NCBI GenBank assembly: GCA_035650255.1
Contig: DASRIA010000017.1
Location: forward strand, 62,001 to 126,000
Length of the DNA: 64,000 bases
Direction: 5' to 3'
DNA from: DASRIA01 sp035650255
GTDB lineage: Bacteria > Actinomycetota > Thermoleophilia > Solirubrobacterales > JBBDJG01
A program made the position numbers and the translations under genes. Position 1 is the stretch's first letter. Each line of letters begins with the position of its first letter. The notes under the pieces were generated by a model. That model was not told where the DNA came from, ran no database searches, and saw only the letters and a list, made by a program, of their open reading frames with translations. Shown here piece by piece: positions 1 through 7,964 of the stretch.

Positions 1-1
1 G

Positions 2-301
2 CGCTACGACATCGTCCTGGTCGATGCGGCGCCCATGGTGCAGGCCAGCGATGCGGTCGCGCTGGGCGCCAAGGTGGACGCCGTGATCGCGATCGCGGGC
101 CTGTCACACGTGCGGCGCGGAACGCTCGAGGACCTGAACCGGATCCTCGATAGCACGCCGGTCGCCAAGCTCGGCTTCGTCCTCACCGGTGTCCCGATGG
201 ACGATGCCTACAGGTACGCCTATCCACCGTCCGGCCCGCAGTCGAACGGGTCCGGGCTCCCCGGCCGGCGGCGGCAGCCAGCCGGTCAAACGAGGAACTA
301 G
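2..301 (+). CDS. C-terminal part of a BY-kinase / chain-length regulator type ATPase (partial, 5' end outside window)
   Basis: The frame is open from the window edge and stops at TAG 299-301, giving about 99 residues. It begins YDIVLVDAAP, which looks like the Walker-B-type strand of bacterial tyrosine kinases of exopolysaccharide systems (CpsD/CapB/Wzc C-terminal domain). The usual tail follows: a segment about the kinase not being a transporter of signal to DNA but a P-loop ATPase core, ending VAKLGFVLTGV, then a short Tyr-containing end (DDAYRYAYPPS) that could be the autophosphorylated cluster. Such proteins control polymer length together with a Wzz-type membrane domain. The glycosyltransferase, polymerase and flippase immediately downstream on the same strand support this role. 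The Walker A motif would lie upstream of the window. Other ParA/MinD-like ATPases are possible but less likely. Confidence 0.75.
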   Translation, partial: RYDIVLVDAAPMVQASDAVALGAKVDAVIAIAGLSHVRRGTLEDLNRILDSTPVAKLGFVLTGVPMDDAYRYAYPPSGPQSNGSGLPGRRRQPAGQTRN

Positions 302-318
302 CCCCGCCCACGCACGGC

Positions 319-1791
319 ATGACCGCGTCCGCTGCGCGCAGGGTGGAATCCCGGACGGCACCGGCGGACTGGCGCCCGGCCGACCTGGTCCACGCGCTCG
401 CGCAGCTGCCGGACGGCGTTTCGCTCCGGCTCGAGTCGGCAGGGCACGACTCCCTCCGCCTGCTTGCGCGCGCCTATGGCATCGAGGACCGGCTGGAGCT
501 GGGGGGCAAGCACGGCCCGCCGGACTGGCGCTTCGAAGGAGCGTCCAGCGCCGGCGCAGCAGGGGACACGATGGCGGAGCTCGTCGAGTCGCTGTGGCCG
601 GAGGACGCCGGGCCATCGGCTGCAGCGCGGGACGACCGCTGCCTCGCCGGCCACCGGGTCGCGCTCGTGACGAACATCCCCACGCACTACCGCGTGCCGC
701 TCTTCAACGGTGTCGCCCGGCGGGCCGCGCGCGCGGGCGCCGAGCTGCGCGTGTTCTTCCTCGGCCAGCCCCCACGCGCCCAGCCCTGGCTCGCGCCGGA
801 GGATGAGCTCGAGTCCGACCACGAGTACGTGGCGAGCGCCGCGCTGCCGCGCTGGCTCCCGCTGTCATCCCGGGTCGATCGGGTGCGCCCGCCGCGCGTC
901 CCGAGCGGGCTCGGGCGCAGGCTGCGGGCGTTCGCGCCGTCGATGGTGGTGTCGGGCGGGTTCTCCTTCGCGAGCATCGCGGCCCGGAGACATGCGGCGC
1001 GGAGCCGCATCCCGTTCGGCCTGTGGAGCGGTGACGTCGCACACCAGCTGCACAACCGGTCCTATCCCGCCGTCAGGACGCGCCAGCGCGAATGGCTTGC
1101 GCGCAAGGCCGACTTCGGCATCGCCTACGGCTGGCTGGCGGCCCGCTACCTGACGGACCTGGCGCCGGGGCTGCCCACCGTGATCGCGCGCAACACGTCC
1201 GTGGCCGGCGCCGCCGACCACCCCGCGGGCGGGAGCGGCGACGGGCTCGACCTGCTGGCCGTGGCAGACCTCTCGGTGCCGGAGAAGGGCCTCGAGACCG
1301 TGCTCGAGGCGATGGCCCTGGTGCCCGACCCCGGGGTGCGCCTCAACGTGATCGGCCCCCAGCCGCCGGAGCACCTCGGGCGCCTGGCAGCCCGCGACGA
1401 GCGCATCGCCTTCCTCGGGCCGCGGTCGCACTCCGAGGTCACGGCGGCGTTCGCGCGCAGCGATGCGTTCGTGTTCCCCTCGCGGATGGACATCTTCGGC
1501 CTGGCGCTGCTGGAGGCGATGGCCGCCGGCCTCCCGGCCATCTCGTCGCCGGTCCCGGGTTCCGTCGCCGACCTCGCCGTTCCCGGGCGGAACTGCCTGA
1601 TGGCCGCGGCGCGAGACCCCCGCTCGTGGGCCGAGGCGATCGAGGCGCTGGCAGGGAGCCCAGGCTTGCGGGCCTCCGTCGGCGCGGCGGCGCAGAGCAC
1701 GGTCCGGCGGCGCTGGACGATGGCGCACGGGGTCGAGGGCATGATGGCGGGCCTGCGCCTGGGCGCACTGCGCGCCGGGAGGCAGGCATGA
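319..1791 (+). CDS. Family 4 glycosyltransferase with an extra N-terminal GT-like segment
   Basis: A 490-residue protein starting 17 nt after the previous stop and overlapping the next gene by ATGA at 1788. The GT-B glycosyltransferase proper begins near residue 113 (HRVALVTNIPTHYRVPLFN, the N-terminal Rossmann strand). Its C-terminal half carries the nucleotide-sugar region near residue 395 (MDIFGLALLEAMAAGLP), a variant of the EX7E motif with Asp in place of the first Glu. Residues 1-110 are unusual. The stretch LPDGVSLRLESAGHDSLRLL followed by an AYGIEDRLEL-type segment resembles the middle of another GT4 C-terminal domain, as if a decayed transferase fragment were fused in front. It probably adds a sugar to the lipid-linked repeat unit; donor and acceptor cannot be read from sequence. 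A later internal start near the Rossmann strand is possible. Confidence 0.85.
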   Translation: MTASAARRVESRTAPADWRPADLVHALAQLPDGVSLRLESAGHDSLRLLARAYGIEDRLELGGKHGPPDWRFEGASSAGAAGDTMAELVESLWPEDAGPSAAARDDRCLAGHRVALVTNIPTHYRVPLFNGVARRAARAGAELRVFFLGQPPRAQPWLAPEDELESDHEYVASAALPRWLPLSSRVDRVRPPRVPSGLGRRLRAFAPSMVVSGGFSFASIAARRHAARSRIPFGLWSGDVAHQLHNRSYPAVRTRQREWLARKADFGIAYGWLAARYLTDLAPGLPTVIARNTSVAGAADHPAGGSGDGLDLLAVADLSVPEKGLETVLEAMALVPDPGVRLNVIGPQPPEHLGRLAARDERIAFLGPRSHSEVTAAFARSDAFVFPSRMDIFGLALLEAMAAGLPAISSPVPGSVADLAVPGRNCLMAAARDPRSWAEAIEALAGSPGLRASVGAAAQSTVRRRWTMAHGVEGMMAGLRLGALRAGRQA

Positions 1792-3425
1792 CGGGCGAGC
1801 GCGTCGCGACGGCACGCCGCGAGGCGGGCCTCAGCCAGAAGGAGCTGGCCGAGCGGCTCGGCGTCTCGCTGTGGGACGTCGAGCGCATCGAGGACGGCCA
1901 GCAGGACGCGGTCGCGCGCCTGGACGAGCTGGCGCGGGCCACCGGGAAGCCGCGCGCGTGGTTCGGCACGGGCGAAGCCCCTGCGGCGGAGTCGAACGGC
2001 GCCGAGCCGGTCACCCGGACCGACCGGGCAGGCGTGGTGCTCGTGCTGTCGGCGGTCGCGATCCTGGTCTGCGTCCGGTTCTTCACCGAGGTGTACAAGA
2101 TCGTCCCCCGGGCGGCCAACTTCCTCGACATACCGATCTTCATCGCGCTCGTGCTGGGCGCGCTGCTGCTCCCGGCCGTCCGGTCCCGCATGGACACCCG
2201 GCACGCCTTCATCTTCGTGTTCCCCGCGCTGCTGGTCCTGGTGGCGTGTGCGCTGGCGACGCTCGTCAATCCCACTCGCGTGGCGCTGCCGCCCGCGCTC
2301 GTGTTCATCTACGGCTACCTCGCGCCGATCGGCATCTACCTCGCCACGTACCGCATCTGGCCGGCAGGTTCGGCGCTGTCGCTCTCGCGGCTGTTCGTGG
2401 TGCTCGCCCTGATCCAGCTGGTCGTCGTCGTGGCCGTCGACGTGCCGCGGTTCATCCCGACCCAGGACCCCGACCTGATCAGCGGCACCTTCGGCACGAA
2501 CGCCTACCAGCTCGTGTACTTCCTGATCCTCACGGGCGCGCTGCTCGCCGGGATCTTCACCTTCGAGCCGGACCGGCGGGTGGCGAAGTACGTGCCGTTC
2601 CTGTTCATCGCGATCCTCGCGACGATCTTCCTCGCGCAGTACCGCGCCCTGATCCTCACGACCGCCGCCGCGCTCGTGCTGATCGGGTTGCTGCTCGGCA
2701 GGTTCCGCGCGCGCGGCGTGTTGATCGGTTTCGCCGTGCTGGCCACGTTCGTCGTGACGCTGTCGTTCACCGCGCGCTCCCTGCCGTACCTGGGGCTGGG
2801 GCCGGCGGTCAAGGCCTTCACCGCCGATCCGGGCCAGATCGTGACGGAGCGCGTGCGCGGGCTGGATCACCTGGCGCACCTCTTCACGGACCACCCGCGC
2901 TACATGTTCACGGGCACCGGGCCCGGCACGTATTCGAGCCGCGCCTGGCAGACGTTCGCCCAGGCGGACAGCACGAACCCGTCGAACGTGGCGGGCCGGT
3001 ATGCGCTCGCGCTGACCGGCGGGGAGGTGTACGGGACGGACGTGTCCGACGAGTACGTGCTGCCGCAGGCCAGCAACCCGCAGGTGTTCCAGGGCTCCTA
3101 CGCACTGAAGGTCCCGTTCTCCGACTACACCTCGCTGCTGGCGGAAATCGGGTTCTTCGGGTTCTGCGCGATGGTGTTCATCTACCTGGCGGCGATGGTG
3201 CGCGCCGGCCGGCTGACACTTGCGCTGCGGCGCGTGGCAGTTCGCGGGGATCCGCTGCCGGCGATGGCGCTCGCCAGCACGGTCGGCTTCTTCGTGCTCC
3301 TGCAGATGGGCATCCTGCAGAGCTGGCTGGAGGTGACGCGCCTGACGTTCCCCACGTGGATCCTGCTGGCGGTCGTGACGAAGGAGTACCACGCCCGCTT
3401 CGCCTCTGACCACGCCGAGACGTGA
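1788..3425 (+). CDS. Wzy-like O-antigen/exopolysaccharide polymerase fused to an N-terminal XRE helix-turn-helix
   Basis: A 545-residue protein whose ATG overlaps the upstream stop (ATGA). Residues 1-64 form a convincing XRE/Cro-type helix-turn-helix (EAGLSQKELAERLGVSLWDV, then the recognition-helix tail ERIEDGQ). From about residue 80 the protein is a polytopic membrane protein of roughly ten or more hydrophobic helices. A large extracytoplasmic loop around residues 350-430 (FTGTGPGTYSSRAW, then a segment ending in the DYTSLLAEIGFFGF helix) is typical of the O-antigen ligase/polymerase superfamily. The domain order would place a DNA-binding-like domain in the cytoplasm attached to the polymerase, as in RodZ. 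It is translationally coupled to the flippase gene downstream. Whether the HTH binds DNA, protein or nothing is unknown. Confidence 0.85.
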   Translation: MTGERVATARREAGLSQKELAERLGVSLWDVERIEDGQQDAVARLDELARATGKPRAWFGTGEAPAAESNGAEPVTRTDRAGVVLVLSAVAILVCVRFFTEVYKIVPRAANFLDIPIFIALVLGALLLPAVRSRMDTRHAFIFVFPALLVLVACALATLVNPTRVALPPALVFIYGYLAPIGIYLATYRIWPAGSALSLSRLFVVLALIQLVVVVAVDVPRFIPTQDPDLISGTFGTNAYQLVYFLILTGALLAGIFTFEPDRRVAKYVPFLFIAILATIFLAQYRALILTTAAALVLIGLLLGRFRARGVLIGFAVLATFVVTLSFTARSLPYLGLGPAVKAFTADPGQIVTERVRGLDHLAHLFTDHPRYMFTGTGPGTYSSRAWQTFAQADSTNPSNVAGRYALALTGGEVYGTDVSDEYVLPQASNPQVFQGSYALKVPFSDYTSLLAEIGFFGFCAMVFIYLAAMVRAGRLTLALRRVAVRGDPLPAMALASTVGFFVLLQMGILQSWLEVTRLTFPTWILLAVVTKEYHARFASDHAET

Positions 3426-4768
3426 CCGGGCGCCTGCGGGGAGCGCTCGTCCGCAACTCGGCGTGGGCGGTCGCCTCCTCGGCGGTGATCGCGCTGGCGA
3501 TCCTTGCCGAGACGATCATCCTGGCGCGCTACCTGGAGCCGGAGGAGCTCGGCGTCCTGCTCCTGGTGATCGCCTTCCCGGAGGCCGTGCAGCAGTTGCT
3601 CGACTTCCGGATCAAGGACGCGATGACGAAGTACCTGTCCGAGTTCCTCACCCACGACCGCCCCGCGCATGCCGTGGCACTGGTGAAGATGCTCTGGGTG
3701 ATCGACGTGGCGGTCGGCGCGCTCGCCCTTGCGATCGTCCTGGCGACGGCGGGCCTGGCGTCGAACCTGTTCGTCGACGACCCGGATGCCAGCCGGCTGA
3801 TGAGCATCTACGCGATCGGGATGTTCTTCGCGTGCCTCGACTCTGCAGCGGGGTCGGTGCTGCGGGTGATGGATCGCTTCGGCCTGGCCTTCGCGGCCGG
3901 CACGTCGGGCATCGCCGGCCGGTTGAGCCTGGTCGTGCTGGTCGTGGCACTGGGCGGCGGGCTGGAGGCGATCGTGTGGGCGCGGGTGGGCGGAGAGGTC
4001 CTGCTGGCGCTGCTGCAGGGCGCAGCCAGCTTCGCGGTGCTGCTCCCGCTGCTGCGCCGGCAGGGGAGGGCTCCGATCGCGGTGCTGGGAGAGCGGCGTC
4101 GCGAGATCCGCAGCTTCCTGTTCCACACGAACCTCACCGGCGTGGCGCGGATGGCCTCGGCCAAGCTCGACACCTTGCTCGTGGGCGCGCTCGCCTCGCC
4201 GGCGATCGTCAGCTTCTACAAGCTCGGCATGCAGTTCGGCAAGGCGCCCGCGCTCGCCACCGACGCCCTGCACGTCGCCCTGTTCCCCTCGTTCGCGCGC
4301 GACTTCGCGCAGGGCCGCATGCGCCAGATCCGCGATACGGCGCGCACCGCCAGTGTGCTGGTCGCAGCGATCATGCTGCCCGTGCTCGTACTCGGAGGGC
4401 TCTTCGGCGAAGAGCTGATCGTGGCGCTCGCGGGTGACGCCTTCCGCGACGCCGCGACGCCGATGTTCCTGTGCCTCCTGGGGATCACGCCGTTCGTGGT
4501 GTTCTTCTGGGTGCCCCCGCTACTGCTCACGACCGGCCATTCGGGCGTCCTGCTGAGGACCGTGATCGCAGGCGTGGTCGTGCAGCTCGTGGCGCTCGTG
4601 CTCCTGGTCCCAGGGCTCGATGCCTCGGGCGCGGCGCTCGGGTTCGCCCTCGGGAGCACCCTCAGCGTCGGCCTCGGCCTCGGCTACGTGCTGCGCGAGC
4701 GCTTGTTGAGCGCCGACGGCGCCACGGCTCAACCGCCGACCGCGGTGAGCCACTCCGCCAGCCGCTGA
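3422..4768 (+). CDS. Wzx-like polysaccharide flippase (MOP/MVF superfamily)
   Basis: A 448-residue polytopic membrane protein with about 12-14 hydrophobic helices. It starts at a GTG that overlaps the polymerase stop (GTGA). It resembles oligosaccharide flippases of the MOP exporter superfamily: an N-terminal motif RNSAWAVASSAVIALA, a central ARMASAKLDTLLVGALASP segment (the conserved second-half start in Wzx/RfbX proteins), and paired helical bundles. The expected role is translocation of the lipid-linked repeat unit across the membrane before Wzy polymerisation, which fits its position directly behind the polymerase gene. The last 40 nt overlap the end of the convergent glycosyltransferase gene. 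Confidence 0.85.
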   Translation: MTGRLRGALVRNSAWAVASSAVIALAILAETIILARYLEPEELGVLLLVIAFPEAVQQLLDFRIKDAMTKYLSEFLTHDRPAHAVALVKMLWVIDVAVGALALAIVLATAGLASNLFVDDPDASRLMSIYAIGMFFACLDSAAGSVLRVMDRFGLAFAAGTSGIAGRLSLVVLVVALGGGLEAIVWARVGGEVLLALLQGAASFAVLLPLLRRQGRAPIAVLGERRREIRSFLFHTNLTGVARMASAKLDTLLVGALASPAIVSFYKLGMQFGKAPALATDALHVALFPSFARDFAQGRMRQIRDTARTASVLVAAIMLPVLVLGGLFGEELIVALAGDAFRDAATPMFLCLLGITPFVVFFWVPPLLLTTGHSGVLLRTVIAGVVVQLVALVLLVPGLDASGAALGFALGSTLSVGLGLGYVLRERLLSADGATAQPPTAVSHSASR

Positions 4769-5841
4769 TCGGCCAGCTCCTGCGTGTAGTCGGACTCCCA
4801 GCGCACCCGCGCCGCGTCGCCGATGCGCGCCCGGAGGGTTTCGTCCTCGAGCAGGCGCAGCACCTGGCCGGCCAGTCGCGTGGGATCGGCGCTCTCCACC
4901 ACGAAGGCGTCCTCGCCGTCCCTCAGGCCGAGGTTGTAGGTGGCGTGGCCGGTGGCCACGATCGGAAGGCCCCGGCAGAGCGCCTCCAGCACAGCGCGGG
5001 GCTGGCCCTCGTTCTCCCGGGCGGGGAACATCAGGACGGCGGAGGACTGCAGCAGCTCCTCCTTCGCCCGCCCGCTGACCGGGGCCATGAACCGGATCCG
5101 GCCCGCGGCCGCCTCGGCGCGTGGACGCAGGTCGCGCTCGAGCTGCGGGTCGAGCCACTCGCCCGCGAACAGCACCTCGGCGCCGGGATGCTCGCGCGTC
5201 ACGATCAGCGCCGCCTCGATCGCCTCCGCGATGCCCTTTCCCCGGAGGAAGTTGCCGAAGAACAGCACGCGCTCCTCGTGCCGCGTGACCGCCACGGGCT
5301 CGAAGTCCGGCGTGCCGTTCGACACGACCGCGACGCGCTCGGGCGGCACGAGGCCTTTCAGGGTCGGCTGCAGCCGGGGCCCCAGCACCGCCACGCCCGC
5401 CGCCCGGCGCAGAGTCGTGCGCACCCACCAGCGTGCGAGCCGGCCGCGCGCGTCGTAGAACTCGCGGAACCAGCTGTTGCCGATGTGCACGGCGACCTTC
5501 CATCGGGCCAGCGCGGCCGCGTGGATGAACAGCGAGTCGCGCAGGAACGCTCCGATGAACGTGGACACCGGCACGTACACGACCCCCCGCCCGCCGCGCA
5601 GCCGGCCCACGAGCTGCCCCAGGTTCCTCAGCCCCAGGACGACGTTCGCGAGATCCCAGCGCTCCATCGTCGAGAGCGGGCGGCGATCGCTCGTGTCGAT
5701 ATGCTCGACGTCGAAGCGATCGCGCAGCCGGTCGTTGTCGAGGGCGAGGCGAGTCGAGACTGCCACTCCGTGAATCGGTGGAGGCAGCGGGCCGATCACG
5801 ATCAGCCGGGTCTTTCGTCTCTCAGCCCGCGTGTGAGCCAT
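4729..5841 (-). CDS. Family 4 glycosyltransferase
   Basis: A 370-residue GT-B protein. It opens with a Rossmann strand plus the PPPIHGVAVST loop characteristic of GT4 enzymes. The C-terminal half has FFGNFLRGKGI (start of the donor-binding domain) and an EX7E-type motif ENEGQPRAVLEALCRGLP. I chose the ATG at 5841 (MAHTRAERRKTR); an upstream in-frame start at 5964 would extend into the neighbouring gene with poor coding character. The start codon overlaps head to head with the ATG of the plus-strand glycosyltransferase at 5840, so the two divergent genes share the tetranucleotide CCAT/ATGT region and have no room for separate promoters unless one true start lies further in. Role: transfer of a sugar in repeat-unit assembly; specificity unknown. 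Confidence 0.85.
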   Translation of the reverse strand: MAHTRAERRKTRLIVIGPLPPPIHGVAVSTRLALDNDRLRDRFDVEHIDTSDRRPLSTMERWDLANVVLGLRNLGQLVGRLRGGRGVVYVPVSTFIGAFLRDSLFIHAAALARWKVAVHIGNSWFREFYDARGRLARWWVRTTLRRAAGVAVLGPRLQPTLKGLVPPERVAVVSNGTPDFEPVAVTRHEERVLFFGNFLRGKGIAEAIEAALIVTREHPGAEVLFAGEWLDPQLERDLRPRAEAAAGRIRFMAPVSGRAKEELLQSSAVLMFPARENEGQPRAVLEALCRGLPIVATGHATYNLGLRDGEDAFVVESADPTRLAGQVLRLLEDETLRARIGDAARVRWESDYTQELADQRLAEWLTAVGG

Positions 5842-7042
5842 GTCCCCTGATCTGAAGCCCCAGAAAGAGAGTTCGCAAATCCGAGCGCGCCCGCTCGACG
5901 GCGCAGCCGCCGCCGGATCGGGAAGGGTACTGCGCGTGCTGCATCTCCTGTGGAGCGGGGGCACCGGAGGACTGGAACGCGCCGTCTACCAGCTCGTGCG
6001 CGAGCAGCTCGCGGGGAACAACGTCTCACCCTCCGTGCTCTTTCCCGGGCCGGGAGGGCCCTACTACGACCGGCTGCTGGAGCTTGGATGCCCGGTGCAG
6101 GCGCTCGGCCTGCGGCGTGCGTGGTCGCCGCGGCAGCTGACCACGGCCCGGCGCGCGATGCGCGGCTTCGACGTGCACCACTTCCACGCGGCCGAGCCGC
6201 TGTTGATGGCGGCCAGCGCCGCCTGTCCCGGCGTCGCCCGCGTGTACACGCACCGGGGCGGCTCCATGGACCGCGCGTTCAGGCGGCAGGCCCGCTTCCG
6301 GCTCACCGGACCGCTGCTGCGCCGGTCCTTCCACGCGTTCTCGGGCAACACCGCGCACGGCGCGCGCTCCGGCGCCGACCTGCTGGGCATCGACCGCGAC
6401 AGGTTCCGTGTCACCTACAACGGGATCGAGTTCTCGCTGCTCGAGCCGGCGCGCCCGCCGCAGGAGGTGCGCGCGGAGCTGGGCCTCGCGACGGAGTTCG
6501 TGTTCGGCACCGCGGCGATCCTCAAGGGGTGGAAGCGCGTCGAGCGGCTGGTGCGCGCGCTCCCGGCCCTGCGGGACACGGGCCCGGTGCGGCTCGTGGT
6601 GGTGGGCGACGGCCCGGAGCGGCCGCGGCTGACCGCGCTGGCCCGCGAGCTGGGCGTCGAGTCCGACGTGATCTTCACGGGCCTCCAGCAGCACGTGGCC
6701 GACTACCTGCAGGTGATGGACGTCTTCTGCCTGCCCTCCTCCGGCCGGGAGTCGTTCGGGAACGCGGCCACGGAGGCCATGGCGCTGGGCGTGCCGCCGG
6801 TGGTGTTCTCCGACAGCCCGGGGCTGGCGGAGCACATCGAGCACGAGCAGACCGGCTTCATCGTCGCCACCCAGGCCGAGCTGGAGTCACTGCTGCGCCG
6901 GCTGATCGCCGAACCCGAGACCCGCCTGGCGGTGGGGGGCCGGGCGCGCGCCGCGATCCGCGAGCGGTACACGCTGGCCCGCTCCGCGACCGCATACGAG
7001 GAGCTGTACGAGGCGGCCCTCGCCCGCCGGGACGGACGGTGA
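5840..7042 (+). CDS. Family 4 glycosyltransferase
   Basis: A 400-residue GT-B protein. The fold starts at VLRVLHLLWSGGTGGLERAV (about residue 30), with the glycine-rich GGTGGLE loop of GT4 enzymes. The donor domain has TAAILKGWKRVERLV and the EX7E motif RESFGNAATEAMALGVP. The ATG at 5840 gives about 28 non-conserved residues before the first strand, so a start near GTG 5936 is a real alternative and would relieve the overlap with the divergent gene at 5841. The stop overlaps the methyltransferase start (GTGA at 7039-7042), so the two are translationally coupled. It is part of the exopolysaccharide locus. Confidence 0.85.
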   Translation: MSPDLKPQKESSQIRARPLDGAAAAGSGRVLRVLHLLWSGGTGGLERAVYQLVREQLAGNNVSPSVLFPGPGGPYYDRLLELGCPVQALGLRRAWSPRQLTTARRAMRGFDVHHFHAAEPLLMAASAACPGVARVYTHRGGSMDRAFRRQARFRLTGPLLRRSFHAFSGNTAHGARSGADLLGIDRDRFRVTYNGIEFSLLEPARPPQEVRAELGLATEFVFGTAAILKGWKRVERLVRALPALRDTGPVRLVVVGDGPERPRLTALARELGVESDVIFTGLQQHVADYLQVMDVFCLPSSGRESFGNAATEAMALGVPPVVFSDSPGLAEHIEHEQTGFIVATQAELESLLRRLIAEPETRLAVGGRARAAIRERYTLARSATAYEELYEAALARRDGR

Positions 7043-7875
7043 GCGCCGCCCGCTTCGGGATCCGCGAGCGGTCCTGCGTCGCGCTCGGCGGCATCTGCCG
7101 CCGGGTGTTCGGCTTCGCTGCGCCCCACGACATCCGCGACGAGCGGACGCGCGAGGAGTCGTTCCAGCGCGCGGTGCGGAGAGGCGCCGACTTCGGCCGC
7201 TGGTTTCGCCGCCCCTTCGACGTCCGCGACAAGCGGGTCCTCGAGATCGGCTGCGGTCACGGCGGCATGCAGCTGGCGCTGACCCGCGCGGGCGCGAAGG
7301 AGACGGTCGGCATCGACGTGGACGCCGCCGCGATCGGGTTCGCGGAGCAGCGGTTGCGCGACGAGCCGCAGGTGAAGGTGTCGGTGGGCGACGCGCAGGA
7401 GATTCCGGCCGAGGACTCCTCCTTCGACGTGGTCGTGAGCAGCGCCGCCTTCGAGCACGTGCACGACGTCGAGGCGATGCTGCGCGAGATCGAGCGGGTG
7501 CTGCGCCCGGGCGGTTTCCTGTACGCGCAGTTCTCGCCCACGTGGTGGCACTACAACGGGCCGCACCTGATCAAGTGCGTGTCGGTGCCGTGGGCGCACG
7601 TGCTCTTCTCGGACCGGACGCTCCTGAACGTGCTGGAGCACTACCGCGCGGAGGAGCGGTTCCCGCGGTCGTACCTCGACGAGAAGATCGAGGACTTCCA
7701 GCGGATGGGACGTCTCAGCCTGCGCAAGTTCCGGCGGGCGGTGGGCCGGACGCGCCTCGAGCCGCTGCAGATCGAAGCGCGGTCACCGCGGCGCTGGAAG
7801 GACGCGCTCGGCCGCGTGCCGGTGCTCGAAGAGGTCGTGGGCGGTACGGCGGTCGCCGTGTTGCGCAAGTCCTGA
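7039..7875 (+). CDS. SAM-dependent class I methyltransferase (Methyltransf_11 type)
   Basis: A 278-residue protein starting at a GTG that overlaps the preceding stop. Motif I is VLEIGCGHGGMQLAL (residues about 64-78), followed by the acidic end of strand 2 (VGIDVDAAAI), motif II/III DSSFDVVVSSAAFEHV and post-motif RVLRPGGFLYAQFSP. These define a SAM-binding Rossmann fold of the UbiE/COQ5-like group. In this context it may methylate a sugar residue or cap a glycan chain, but the substrate cannot be inferred. A 47-bp palindromic repeat lies 38 nt after the stop. Confidence 0.85.
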   Translation: MSAARFGIRERSCVALGGICRRVFGFAAPHDIRDERTREESFQRAVRRGADFGRWFRRPFDVRDKRVLEIGCGHGGMQLALTRAGAKETVGIDVDAAAIGFAEQRLRDEPQVKVSVGDAQEIPAEDSSFDVVVSSAAFEHVHDVEAMLREIERVLRPGGFLYAQFSPTWWHYNGPHLIKCVSVPWAHVLFSDRTLLNVLEHYRAEERFPRSYLDEKIEDFQRMGRLSLRKFRRAVGRTRLEPLQIEARSPRRWKDALGRVPVLEEVVGGTAVAVLRKS

Positions 7876-7913
7876 AGGGTGCGCACGGCCGGCCGCAGCG
7901 AGCCGTCGAGTCG

Positions 7914-7960
7914 AGGTGATTGCGCTCGAGGTCGTACTACGACCCCAGCTGCTCTCACCT
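7914..7960 (+). repeat. 47-bp imperfect palindrome, copy A
   Basis: Begins AGGTGATTGC and ends GCTCTCACCT, so the outer arms are near-complementary; the core GGTCGTACTACGACC is a perfect 7-bp dyad around one base. The same 47-bp unit recurs at 36963, 37892, 54016 and 61315. Here it sits between the convergent ends of the methyltransferase and epimerase genes. By eye 37 of 47 positions match copy C. Confidence 0.8.
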
Positions 7961-7964
7961 GGGA

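Noticed and set aside
1146..3413. Long minus-strand frame opposite the polymerase and GT4 genes
   Set aside because: Antisense to two recognisable genes, with composition (Arg, His, Gln, Asp, Gly) typical of GC-driven shadows.
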